Assembly (NCBI GenBank): GCA_945865535.1
Contig: CAMBDW010000008.1
Coordinates: forward strand, 18,801-82,800
From: Chryseobacterium gleum
GTDB lineage: Bacteria; Bacteroidota; Bacteroidia; Flavobacteriales; BACL11
Direction of reading: 5' to 3'
DNA: 64,000 nt
Made by a program: the position numbers and the translations under genes. This document shows positions 26,051 through 34,311 of this stretch, piece by piece. The notes under the pieces were generated by a model, which did not search any database, was not told the DNA's origin, and saw nothing but the letters and a program-made list of their open reading frames with translations. Every line of letters begins with the position of its first letter. Positions within the stretch are counted from its first letter, which is position 1.

Positions 26051-26839
26051 ATGAAAATAAAAGAGATAACTAGTTATTTAGAAGAAATTGCGCCACTTGC
26101 TTATCAAGAAAACTACGATAACTGTGGCTTAATAGTTGGGAATAAAAATACTGATGTAAATGGAACTCTTATAACGCTTGATTGTACTGAAGCTATAATT
26201 GATGAGGCAATAGAAACAGGCTGTAATCTTATTATAGCGCATCATCCTATTATTTTTTCTGGGCTTAAAAAGTTAAATGGGAGTAATTATATTGAGAGAA
26301 CTGTTATAAAAGCAATAAAAAATAACATTGCTATTTATGCAATTCATACTAATTTAGATAATGTCCACAATGGTGTTAGTGCTAAAATTGCAAATAAATT
26401 AGGTTTGCGAAATTGCAAGATTCTTTGTCCTAAGGATGAGAAAAACAGCATTAATGTAGGTTCTGGTATTTTAGGAGAGTTAGCCGAATCGGTTGAGAGT
26501 AAGGTGTTTTTAGAAAGCCTAAAAACCATTATGCAAACCGATTGTGTTAGGCATACTTCACTAGTAAAGAATACTATTAAAAAGGTTGCAGTTTGTGGGG
26601 GTAGTGGTAGTTTTTTGCTCAGTCATGCTAAAGCGTTAGATGCTGATATTTTTATTTCAGCTGATTTTAAATATCATGATTTTTTTGATGCTGAAAATGA
26701 CATTATTATTGCGGATATTGGCCACTATGAAAGTGAGCAATTTACAAAGGACTTAATTTATGATTTACTTACCAAAAATTTTACTAAATTTGCCGTCCGA
26801 TTATCAAAAGTGAATACTAATCCGATAAAGTACCTATAA
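26051..26839 (+). CDS. Nif3-like dinuclear metal-centre protein
   Basis: The 262-aa protein belongs to the NIF3/YbgI/YqfO family: start 'LEEIAPLAYQENYDNCGLIVGN' (about 10-31), the metal-binding 'LIIAHHPIIFSG' (His about 64-65), 'YAIHTNLDNVHNGVS' (about 97-111), 'VAVCGGSGSFLL', 'ADIFISADFKYHDF', and the C-terminal metal ligands in 'DIGHYESEQF' (about 230-239). Members form toroidal hexamers with two metal ions; some act as GTP cyclohydrolase-like enzymes, but the general role is unsettled. Many Bacteroidota homologues carry a central inserted domain (about 365 aa); this one is the short form. The stop codon overlaps the next start (TAATG). Confidence 0.9.
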   Translation: MKIKEITSYLEEIAPLAYQENYDNCGLIVGNKNTDVNGTLITLDCTEAIIDEAIETGCNLIIAHHPIIFSGLKKLNGSNYIERTVIKAIKNNIAIYAIHTNLDNVHNGVSAKIANKLGLRNCKILCPKDEKNSINVGSGILGELAESVESKVFLESLKTIMQTDCVRHTSLVKNTIKKVAVCGGSGSFLLSHAKALDADIFISADFKYHDFFDAENDIIIADIGHYESEQFTKDLIYDLLTKNFTKFAVRLSKVNTNPIKYL

Positions 26840-27600
26840 TGGCAAAAAACACACAAACAAATACAGGATCTGTAGAGGATCAATTAAAAGCGTTACACCA
26901 ACTTCAAGTTATTGACACTAAAGTTGATAAAATTAGAATTATAAGAGGAGAATTACCTTTAGAAATTCAAGATCTAGAAGATTTAATTGCCGGCTTAAAT
27001 ACAAGATTAGAGAAATTTGAAACCGAATTAGAAGCAATACATGAAAATATTGCGGCTAATAAAAACACTATTTCTTTAGCTACTGATGCTATTAAAAAGT
27101 ATGAAACTCAACTTAAAGAAATTAAGAATAATCGTGAGTTTACTTCTTTAACTAAGGAAGTAGAGTATCAAAACTTAGAAATTCAGATTACTGAAAAGAA
27201 AGCCGTTCAAAATGCTGCAAATGTGCTTCATAAAACAGAAATAATTAATGCCTGTAAAGCACAAATTACTGAAAGAGAAGAGGAATTAAAATTAAAATCA
27301 ACTGAGCTTGATGAGATTGTTACTGAAACTGAAAAAGAAGAAAAATCATTAATGGCTGATTCTGTAAAAGCAGAGAAAGTAATTGATGGAAGATTATTAG
27401 ATGCTTACAAAAGGATCCGTTCAAAAGTAGTTAATGGTCTGGCTGTTGTTTCCGTTGAGCGTGGAGCATGTGGGGGTTGTTTTAGTCAAATTCCACCACA
27501 AAGACAATTGGATATACAAATGCATAAAAAAGTGATTGTTTGTGAGCATTGTGGTAGAATTATGGTTGATGCTAACATTTTTCAAGAGCAAGAAGCATAA
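26839..27600 (+). CDS. Coiled-coil protein with C4-type zinc ribbon
   Basis: The 253-aa protein has a long N-terminal helical hairpin (about 10-185, rich in E, K, L and I, lacking Pro) and a C-terminal four-cysteine zinc ribbon, 'ACGGCFSQIPPQRQ' (about 210) and 'VCEHCGRIM' (about 234). This is the zf-RING_7/CT398-like family, found in Bacteroidota, Chlamydiae and actinobacteria. Proposed partners include RNA polymerase sigma factors or secretion components, but the role here is unknown. It is translationally coupled to the Nif3-like gene, a pairing I recall as common in Bacteroidota. A terminator follows. Confidence 0.85.
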   Translation: MAKNTQTNTGSVEDQLKALHQLQVIDTKVDKIRIIRGELPLEIQDLEDLIAGLNTRLEKFETELEAIHENIAANKNTISLATDAIKKYETQLKEIKNNREFTSLTKEVEYQNLEIQITEKKAVQNAANVLHKTEIINACKAQITEREEELKLKSTELDEIVTETEKEEKSLMADSVKAEKVIDGRLLDAYKRIRSKVVNGLAVVSVERGACGGCFSQIPPQRQLDIQMHKKVIVCEHCGRIMVDANIFQEQEA

Positions 27601-27618
27601 TCAATAAAAAACTTATTT

Positions 27619-27653
27619 AAAAGGGATTTCATATTTTTGGAGTCCCTTTTTTT
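27619..27653 (+). terminator. Terminator after the zinc-ribbon gene, with the next gene's promoter in its loop
   Basis: The stem AAAAGGGA / TCCCTTTT can be extended inward by four partly wobble pairs (TTTC/GGAG) and is followed by a run of T. The loop region contains TATTTTTG (27632-27639), a match to the -7 consensus, 19 bases upstream of the ATG at 27659. Confidence 0.75.
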
Positions 27654-27658
27654 ATGCA

Positions 27659-29131
27659 ATGAAAAAAATTACACTGGTATTTTTATTTTTCAGTCAATTG
27701 ACTTTTGCATCATTTGATATGAACGAAAATATGCAAAAATCCTATTCTCATATTATAAACTTGGAATTTGAAAAAGCAACCATTCTTCTAGCTAAGGAGC
27801 AATCTCAGAATCCTAAAAATGGATTTATTCCACTACATAAAAACGATATTGACTTTTTAACAATTCTTATAACTGAGGATTTTAAGTATTTTGAATCGCA
27901 TGAAAATTTCAAAGATCTAAGGCTTGGTTTATTAGAAGAGAATGACAAAACTTCTCCGTATTATCTGTACTCGCAAGCAGAGGTTAGTTTGCAGTGGGCT
28001 TTTTCTCGATTAAAATTTGAACAGTATCCTACTGCTGCTTATGAACTTGTAAAAGCATATAAATTACTTGAAGAAAATCAGAAAAAATTCCCTGATTTTA
28101 CACTTAATAAAAAAGGATTAGGCTTGATTCATGCTTTACTAGGGGCTGTTCCTAAGGAGTTTAATTGGATATTAAATCTTGGTGGCTTAAAGGGGAATGT
28201 TTCTCTTGGGCTTATTGAATTAGATGCTGTTTTAAATGATAAGCGTTTTACAATGTATGAAGAAGAGGTTTTGTTTTTGTTGTTTTTTTTCAAATTAACT
28301 TAGGCAATAATGATGCTCTTGCTCACAAGCATCTTAATAGGGTTAGAGCTAGATATAAAGATAATTTATTGTTGAATTTTGCTGCTGCTCGGTTATCACA
28401 TGATTTAGGGAAAAATGATTACTGTTTAACGGTATTAAAAAAACAAGCCAAATAAAAGTGGAGCAATTAAATTCCACTACCTTGATTATTTACAGGCAAT
28501 GTCTTATTTATATATCCTAGATTTAAAAAATGCACAACAAAAATTTGAGTATTTCCTTGCAAATTTTAAAGGCGTAAATTATATTAAATCGGCTAATCAT
28601 AAATTAGCATGGCTTGCTTTTTTGCAAAATAATACTGCAAAGAGGCGTACTTATTTCGCCAAAGTTATTTCAGATGGTAATACTTTAATTGATGAGGATA
28701 AAGTTGCTTTAAAGGATGCAAAAAAAAATAACATTAGTCATCCTATATTATTAAAAACTAGATTGTTGTGTGATGGAGGCTATTATTCTTTAGCATTAGC
28801 AGAACTTAATCAAATTGATGGAGATCATTATTTTTCATCTGAATCCAATCAAATTGAATATTGGTATCGATTGGCTCGTGTTGAATCAGAATTGAATAAA
28901 AATGATAAACTAGTAATTGCACATTACAAAAAAGCATTTGAAAAAGGACAAAATGTTTCGTGCTATTATGCTCCTATGTCAGCTTTGCAAATCGGCTTGA
29001 TTTATGAGAAAGCAAAGGATTTTAAGCAGGCTAAATCTTACTTTAATAAATGTCTTTCAATGTCAGGGTTTGATTACCAAAGAGGGATCCATCAAAAAGC
29101 AAAAGCGGGTTTAGCAAGAATTGCAGATTAG
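27659..29131 (+). pseudogene. TPR-like lipoprotein/secreted protein gene disrupted by two compensating frameshifts
   Basis: The frame opens with a signal peptide (MKKITLVFLFFSQLTFA) and runs 214 codons to a TAG at 28301. It resumes in the same frame before the ATG at 28499 and continues to 29131. Between them the protein continues in another frame: about 50 residues from 28291 (beginning QINLGNNDALAHKHLNRVRA) up to an A-run at 28437-28443. One T missing from the T8 run at 28283-28290 and one extra A in the A7 run would restore a single 490-aa protein; the net shift is zero. The restored protein has TPR-like helices ('YYSLALAELNQID', 'AKDFKQAKSYFNKCL'). The cause may be sequencing error in homopolymers, a real pseudogene, or slippage during transcription. 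Confidence 0.75.
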
Positions 29132-30561
29132 TATCTAAATCCTAATGTAAATAGTAAGCTATGGTTAGTGTTTACTAAACTTATTGGAGTTTCACTATAC
29201 AATAAATGTTCATTTGCCCCTTGAGATAAAACATAGGCTACATCAATAAAGTAAGCACCATTATTTATTCCTATTCCATAACTAAAGTTTTCCCTACTAA
29301 AATCTTTTGCTACAAAAGCACTTCCGTATTTTGAATATCCGGCTCTTAAAACAAAAGGTTTTATAGTCATTTCAGTGCCTAGTTTTATATTTTCAGTTCT
29401 TTGATAAATGCTTGCTATTGTTGCATTTTCATTTTCAAAATCAGATGTAAAGTATTCGGCTGTAGAGTAGTCAATTAGCTCATATTCTCCGGAGATTAGG
29501 AGATTATTAAAAATTGTTGATGCGCTTATACTTGCTTTTAAAGGAGTAATTAGATTATAATTAAATGGAGTTAAATATCCAAAAGAATAATCTAGCGTAC
29601 TATCTTTAAAGAAGGTTGTTATAGAGGTATTGTAATCTTCTTCAATACTAAAGAATGTTGGAGTGTGTAATGCTCCTCCAATTTTTATTTGTTCTGATAA
29701 TCTGTAGATAGCACCCACTTTAAGATTATAACCCGTTCCGTATGTTGATATTTCCTCAGAGAATAACATTTTTCGTAAGTTGTTTGAAGTATCAGATATT
29801 TCATCATGTTCAGTATATTCTGAATATTCATAATAGTCGAAAGTAGGAATTCCTATTGTAGCTCCTATATATAGTTTTTCCTGATAGGATCCTCCTACAG
29901 AAAAAACAAACTCATTCATACCTCCAATACTTGTAGTAACTTTTGATTGTGATTTAGAGTTTGAAGAAAAGTTAGAGACATACTCTCCATCTACTAAGAT
30001 GTTATTATTAAATAATGGGTCAATCAAATAAGTATTCCATGCCATTTGTGAATAATAATTACCTTCTCCGTTTGTCAGTTCACTGGTTAGTGTTCCGTTA
30101 GTTAGTTCTACAATTCTATCAACTATTGAGCTTTGGGTATTTATACCCTCAATTTTTATACTATTGTTATAATTAGCCAATTGATTCCAGCCAATTCCAA
30201 GATTAATTCTTTTCCAATTAGAATTATTTTGAGCAATGGTAAATACGAGTCCAAGATTTGCTATAGAAAGTTCAGATTTATAGGCAGATAAATTGCTGCC
30301 ATTATAATAAGATTTAGTAGCGTTTAAATTAAAAGAAGGAGTGAAAGTAAGTTCAGAGAATTGATACATTCCAATTCCTGCAGGATTTGAGCTTAAAGAT
30401 GAAAATTCGCCTCCTAATGATCCAAAAGCGCCTCCCATTGCCGAGTATCTAGCCGTTCCACTTAAGTTTTGTGTTGAATATCTTAATGCATCTACTTCAT
30501 TTTGTGCATTTGCTGTTATTGTACTAATTACAATAGCAATTCCTAAAAATCTATTTATCAT
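29128..30561 (-). CDS. FadL/OmpP1-like outer-membrane transport protein
   Basis: The 477-aa protein has a signal peptide (cleaved after ITANA) followed by 'ALRYSTQNLSGTARYSAMGGAFGSLGGEFSSLSSNPAGIGMYQFSEL', from which the 'ARYSAMGGAFGSLGGDxSSLSxNPAG' pattern is the usual N-terminus of Bacteroidota OMPP1/FadL/TodX proteins. Amphipathic beta-strands continue to the C-terminal aromatic residue (FTLGFRY). Family members take up hydrophobic compounds; Bacteroidota members are often labelled hemin receptor without proof. It follows the Tyr/Asn-rich lipoprotein by 1 base and overlaps the end of the convergent TPR gene by 4 bases. proximity to proS is common in flavobacteria, as I recall. Confidence 0.88.
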   Translation of the reverse strand: MINRFLGIAIVISTITANAQNEVDALRYSTQNLSGTARYSAMGGAFGSLGGEFSSLSSNPAGIGMYQFSELTFTPSFNLNATKSYYNGSNLSAYKSELSIANLGLVFTIAQNNSNWKRINLGIGWNQLANYNNSIKIEGINTQSSIVDRIVELTNGTLTSELTNGEGNYYSQMAWNTYLIDPLFNNNILVDGEYVSNFSSNSKSQSKVTTSIGGMNEFVFSVGGSYQEKLYIGATIGIPTFDYYEYSEYTEHDEISDTSNNLRKMLFSEEISTYGTGYNLKVGAIYRLSEQIKIGGALHTPTFFSIEEDYNTSITTFFKDSTLDYSFGYLTPFNYNLITPLKASISASTIFNNLLISGEYELIDYSTAEYFTSDFENENATIASIYQRTENIKLGTEMTIKPFVLRAGYSKYGSAFVAKDFSRENFSYGIGINNGAYFIDVAYVLSQGANEHLLYSETPISLVNTNHSLLFTLGFRY

Positions 30562-30562
30562 T

Positions 30563-31528
30563 TTATCTTCTTGGGTTCACACTTCTTTTACCTCCTCCTC
30601 CAGATGAGTTGTTGCTATTATTTGACCTGCTGTTGCCACTGTTGTTGTTGCTGCCGCTATTTGACCTGTTATTCCCACTGTTTGAGTTGTAACTTCTGTT
30701 ATTTGTGTTAGGGGTAGAATAAGTATTATTTTCTCTATTTGAATTTGTTTTTATTGTTGTATTACTACTATTGTTTGGGTTACTTCTGTTGCCCGTTTCT
30801 ACGCTTGAATTAGTTCTATTTATATTAGTTTTAATGTTTGATCTATCATTTCTATTAGTAATCGTGTTATTCTTTACAGTAGTATTCGTTCTAATATTTA
30901 AAGTAGAGGTTTTGTTGGTTGTATTTGATAAAATAGTATTAGTAGGAGTATTTACATTAACCCCCCTTACTCCACCATTTGAGGATAAACTACCTCTATG
31001 CCCTGTGACGTAAGCATTATTATCGTTACTATTGGTGTAATAATTATTGTATGATGAATAGCAATGAGGATTGTATCCATAATTTGAGTAGTAATTTCCA
31101 TAATAATAAGGAGTATAATAATAATCAAAATAATAAGGCGAATAACTATAATAAGAATAGTATGGAGAATACCAATTGTATCCGAAATAGATACTTGTTC
31201 CGCAATAAAATGGGTCGTTATTATACCAATAGTAATCAGTATAAATTCCCCCATAATATCCACTATAATACATTGGTCTGTGAAATCTTCTTATTCTAGA
31301 AGAAAAACTATAGTCATAATAATCATCTGCTATATATTCAGTATTCGATTCTACTAAAGTATCAGTAGTTAAAGATTCGATTTCCACTTGATTATTTGCA
31401 GTCATTTGCTCATAAGTGCTAAATTCATCACTTTTCAAATAATTAGGATCGCTATAATGCACGTGAGTTGTTGTAATACATGATGTAAAAAACAATATTA
31501 ATACTAAAGGTAGAATAAAAGATTTCAT
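30563..31528 (-). CDS. Tyr/Asn/Ser-rich low-complexity lipoprotein
   Basis: From the ATG at 31528 the product is 321 aa with a lipoprotein signal peptide (MKSFILPLVLILFFTSC, Cys 17). The frame continues upstream to an ATG at 31591, but the signal peptide marks the start. The mature protein has three parts: an acidic N-terminal segment to about residue 80, a very Tyr-rich segment (about 90-185, with Y-Y, Y-S and Y-G pairs, resembling proteins sometimes mislabelled 'vitellogenin'), and an Asn/Ser/Thr/Arg-rich segment to the end (GGGGKRSVNPRR). It has no recognisable enzyme domain. It is probably exposed on the cell surface or in the periplasm. It is followed at 1 base by the FadL-like gene, so the two are likely co-expressed. 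Confidence 0.7.
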   Translation of the reverse strand: MKSFILPLVLILFFTSCITTTHVHYSDPNYLKSDEFSTYEQMTANNQVEIESLTTDTLVESNTEYIADDYYDYSFSSRIRRFHRPMYYSGYYGGIYTDYYWYNNDPFYCGTSIYFGYNWYSPYYSYYSYSPYYFDYYYTPYYYGNYYSNYGYNPHCYSSYNNYYTNSNDNNAYVTGHRGSLSSNGGVRGVNVNTPTNTILSNTTNKTSTLNIRTNTTVKNNTITNRNDRSNIKTNINRTNSSVETGNRSNPNNSSNTTIKTNSNRENNTYSTPNTNNRSYNSNSGNNRSNSGSNNNSGNSRSNNSNNSSGGGGKRSVNPRR

Positions 31529-31645
31529 AGTTCTATTATTTTGTTTAAGACTCATAAACTGATGCTCGTTTAATTTGTTAGTTTTGTACAATTTTTATAA
31601 GGTGAACGAAAATAATACTACAAAATTACATTTTTTTAAGTTAAA

Positions 31646-33118
31646 ATGGAAAAAAAGTTAATATCAAGAAAGCAAGATTATTCTCAATGGTATAATGAGA
31701 TTGTTCAAGGAGCAGATTTGGCTGAAAATTCAGGTGTAAGAGGCTGTATGGTAATCAAGCCTTACGGCTATGCAATTTGGGAAAAAATGCAAGCACAATT
31801 GGATAAAATGTTCAAAGCAACAGGTCATGAGAATGCTTATTTTCCTCTTTTTATTCCTAAATCTTATTTTAGTAAAGAGGCAAGTCATATTGATAGTTTT
31901 GCAAAGGAGTGTGCTGTTGTTACTCATTATCGTTTGAAAAATGCTGAAGATGGCAGTGGAGTAGTTGTTGATCCTACAGCTAAGTTAGAAGAAGAACTTA
32001 TTGTGCGTCCAACATCTGAAACAATTATCTGGGATACCTATAGAAAATGGATACAATCGTATCGTGATTTGCCAATTTTAGTTAATCAGTGGGCAAATGT
32101 GGTAAGATGGGAAATGCGTACTAGGTTATTTTTGCGAACTACTGAGTTTTTGTGGCAAGAAGGGCATACCGCTCATGCAACAAAAAAAGAAGCGATTGCC
32201 GAAACTGAGCAAATGATAAATATTTATGCTGAATTTGCTCAGAATTTTATGGCAATGCCAGTTATAATAGGCTTAAAATCTGAAAAAGAAAAATTTGCAG
32301 GTGCTGAAGAAACTTATACTATTGAAGCTTTAATGCAAGATGGTAAAGCATTGCAAGCGGGGACTTCTCATTTTTTAGGTCAGAATTTCGCTAAAGCATT
32401 TGATGTAAAATTTACAACAAAAGAAGGAAAACAAGATTATGTTTGGGCTACTTCCTGGGGAGTTTCTACGCGACTTATGGGGGCTTTAGTTATGACCCAT
32501 TCTGATGATCATGGTTTGGTTTTGCCTCCAAAATTAGCTCCTTATCAAGTGGTTATTGTTCCTATCTATAAAGGGGATGAACAATTTGAAAAAGTTTCTG
32601 AGGTGGCGCTAAAAGTTAAAAAATCATTAGAATTAAAAGGAATTTCAGTGAAATTTGACAATCGAGATACTCATAAACCAGGATGGAAATTTGCAGAATA
32701 TGAACTTAAGGGAGTGCCATTGCGTTTAGCTTTGGGTGCTCGTGATTTAGAAAATGGAACTATTGAAGTCTCTAGAAGAGATACTTTAGAAAAAGAAACC
32801 TATCAGATAGCTGATATTGAAAATAAAGTGGAGCATTTGCTAGAGAAAATACAAGACAACTTATATAAAAAAGCTCTTACTTTTCGTGAGGAGAAAACTT
32901 ATAAAGCAGATTCAAAAGAGGAGTTTGTAAAATTAATTGAAAAAGGAGGCTTTGTTTATGCCCATTGGGATGGTACTTCTGAAACAGAGGAGTTGATAAA
33001 GCAACAAACAAAAGCTACTATAAGATGCGTCCCTTTAGATGCAAAACAAGAATCTGGCCTGTGTTTATTTACAGGCAAGATATCTAGTAAAAGAGTATTA
33101 TTTGCTAAAAATTATTAA
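31646..33118 (+). CDS. proS: Prolyl-tRNA synthetase (archaeal/eukaryotic-type, without editing insertion)
   Basis: The 490-aa class II synthetase has '[36 protein letters not shown]' at the start (from about 11), motif 2 '[24 protein letters not shown]' (about 152-175), the '[15 protein letters not shown]' phrase (about 247), and the anticodon-binding region 'YQVVIVPIY', ending with a C-terminal zinc-binding-like domain that finishes in Tyr (LFAKNY), typical of the ProS type 3 / euk-like form. Bacteroidota commonly carry this form. It is divergent from the lipoprotein/FadL-like pair. A conserved hypothetical starts 1 base after its stop. Confidence 0.95.
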   Translation: MEKKLISRKQDYSQWYNEIVQGADLAENSGVRGCMVIKPYGYAIWEKMQAQLDKMFKATGHENAYFPLFIPKSYFSKEASHIDSFAKECAVVTHYRLKNAEDGSGVVVDPTAKLEEELIVRPTSETIIWDTYRKWIQSYRDLPILVNQWANVVRWEMRTRLFLRTTEFLWQEGHTAHATKKEAIAETEQMINIYAEFAQNFMAMPVIIGLKSEKEKFAGAEETYTIEALMQDGKALQAGTSHFLGQNFAKAFDVKFTTKEGKQDYVWATSWGVSTRLMGALVMTHSDDHGLVLPPKLAPYQVVIVPIYKGDEQFEKVSEVALKVKKSLELKGISVKFDNRDTHKPGWKFAEYELKGVPLRLALGARDLENGTIEVSRRDTLEKETYQIADIENKVEHLLEKIQDNLYKKALTFREEKTYKADSKEEFVKLIEKGGFVYAHWDGTSETEELIKQQTKATIRCVPLDAKQESGLCLFTGKISSKRVLFAKNY

Positions 33119-33119
33119 T

Positions 33120-33794
33120 ATGGATTCTGAAAAAGAAATACTTAAATTATTAAAAGAGAAATCTTGCACAAAACAAAAAGTTTATAAAATAACTAAAGGG
33201 GTTTTTGGTGAAATTCAAGAAATTCTAAGTGCTAAAGCGACTAGATTAAATGCTAGGGTATCTGATGTTGATGTTGATATATCTTATGGAGAGTCTGGCG
33301 ATTTTGATGCTAAGTTAAAATTCTCTGGCGACACCCTTCTTTTTCATATGCATACAAATATTTTTGATTTTGAACCTTCTCATCAAATTCATAAAACTGC
33401 ATATGTTAAAGAGGATAAAATGAGATCTTTCTGTGGACTAATAAATATTTATAATTTTCTTTCGGATTCGTTAAAGTATAATAGATTGAATGATGCTGGT
33501 TTTTTGATTGCTAGAATATTTATTAATAAAGATGGTCATTTCTTTGTTGAGGGCGATAGGGAATTAGGTTTTTTATTTAATGATTTTATCAATCAGCAAA
33601 TTACTAAAGAGCAGATGGATAACATTATTAACTGCGCAATGGAGTATTCTTTGAATTTTGACTTACTTACCCCTGATTTTAATGATGTAAAATTAGTTTC
33701 TGTTCATGAAATACTAGATATAAATAATAATCATAAAATAAAAACTTCAAAGCGATTGGGTTTCAAATTTTCTAATGACACAAAAAATGAGTAA
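33120..33794 (+). CDS. Conserved Bacteroidota protein of unknown function
   Basis: The 224-aa soluble protein starts at ATG 33120, 1 base after the proS stop. An earlier in-frame ATG at 33039 lies inside proS and is unlikely. Recognisable phrases are 'KSCTKQKVYKITKGVFGEIQ', 'KLKFSGDTLLFHMHTNIFDFE' and 'GLINIYNFLSDSLKYNRLNDAGFLIARIFINKDGHFFVEG'; the last region, about 110-150, is very well preserved in homologues I remember from other Bacteroidota. There is no signal peptide, membrane helix or known catalytic motif. The link to proS and the tRNA-Glu/rpsT block suggests a translation-related or housekeeping context, but no function is claimed. Confidence 0.75.
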   Translation: MDSEKEILKLLKEKSCTKQKVYKITKGVFGEIQEILSAKATRLNARVSDVDVDISYGESGDFDAKLKFSGDTLLFHMHTNIFDFEPSHQIHKTAYVKEDKMRSFCGLINIYNFLSDSLKYNRLNDAGFLIARIFINKDGHFFVEGDRELGFLFNDFINQQITKEQMDNIINCAMEYSLNFDLLTPDFNDVKLVSVHEILDINNNHKIKTSKRLGFKFSNDTKNE

Positions 33795-33798
33795 TTTC

Positions 33799-33828
33799 TT
33801 TGTGAAATTAAAAAAAAGTATAAATTTG
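33799..33828 (+). promoter_or_regulatory. Promoter of tRNA-Glu (TTTG-N18-TAAATTTG)
   Basis: TTTG at 33799-33802 and TAAATTTG at 33821-33828 are separated by 18 bases, an excellent match to the Bacteroidota sigma-70-type consensus. The tRNA begins 25 bases after the -7 element. The promoter overlaps the end of the upstream unknown gene's neighbourhood. Confidence 0.75.
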
Positions 33829-33852
33829 CAGCCTTAATTTTGAGAATATTGA

Positions 33853-33924
33853 GGCCCGGTCGTCTAATGGTTAGGACGCATGGTTTTCATCCATGTAATC
33901 GGGGTTCGATTCCCCGTCGGGCTA
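33853..33924 (+). tRNA. tRNA-Glu (anticodon TTC)
   Basis: A 72-base cloverleaf is visible. The acceptor stem GGCCCGG pairs with TCGGGCT (with a terminal G-U as in other Bacteroidota tRNA-Glu). The D arm contains GTCTAATGGTTAGGAC. The anticodon stem CATGG/CCATG encloses the loop TTTTCAT with anticodon TTC. The T arm CGGGG-TTCGATT-CCCCG is perfect. The discriminator base is A and the CCA end is not encoded. rpsT begins 22 bases downstream. Confidence 0.97.
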
Positions 33925-33946
33925 CTTAAAAAATAAAATAAAAACT

Positions 33947-34201
33947 ATGGCAAATCATAAATCGGCATTAAAAAGAATTAAACAGACTGAAACCAAAAGA
34001 TTGTTAAATAAGTACAAGCATAAAACTGCTAGAAATGCGGTTAGAGACTTAAGAACAACTACTGATAAAAAGGAAGCTACTGCAATGTTGCCAAAAGTTT
34101 CGGCTATGTTAGATAAATTAACAAAAATTAATATTATTCATAAGAATAAGGCGTCAAACTTAAAATCAAAATTAACTAAGCATGTAAATGCATTGTCTTA
34201 A
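33947..34201 (+). CDS. rpsT: 30S ribosomal protein S20
   Basis: The 84-aa basic protein starts [18 protein letters not shown], the standard S20 N-terminus, followed by '[16 protein letters not shown]' and a C-terminal '[18 protein letters not shown]'. S20 binds 16S rRNA early in 30S assembly. It lies 22 bases after tRNA-Glu, probably on the same transcript, and ends at a strong terminator. Confidence 0.97.
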   Translation: MANHKSALKRIKQTETKRLLNKYKHKTARNAVRDLRTTTDKKEATAMLPKVSAMLDKLTKINIIHKNKASNLKSKLTKHVNALS

Positions 34202-34216
34202 TAATGATTTAATAAC

Positions 34217-34256
34217 AAAAAAAAAGGGGCCAATCATTTGATTATCCCCTTTTTTT
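34217..34256 (+). terminator. Terminator after rpsT
   Basis: GGGG (34226-34229) pairs with CCCC (34246-34249), flanked by an A-run before and a T-run after, with an inner stem AATC/GATT. The T-run runs directly into TATATTTG, a -7 promoter element for upp. Confidence 0.85.
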
Positions 34257-34263
34257 ATATTTG
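34256..34263 (+). promoter_or_regulatory. Promoter -7 element for upp, abutting the rpsT terminator
   Basis: TATATTTG matches TAnnTTTG and shares its first T with the terminator's T-run. The leader to the upp ATG (34312) is about 45 bases. Confidence 0.55.
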
Positions 34264-34311
34264 GTTCATTCATTTCGACCAGCAAATGATTAAACCAATA
34301 AGATCATAAAT

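Noticed and set aside
30771..31263. Open frames on both strands opposite or beside the Tyr/Asn-rich lipoprotein
   Set aside because: They arise from repetitive codons of the low-complexity gene and have no start context, signal or family resemblance.
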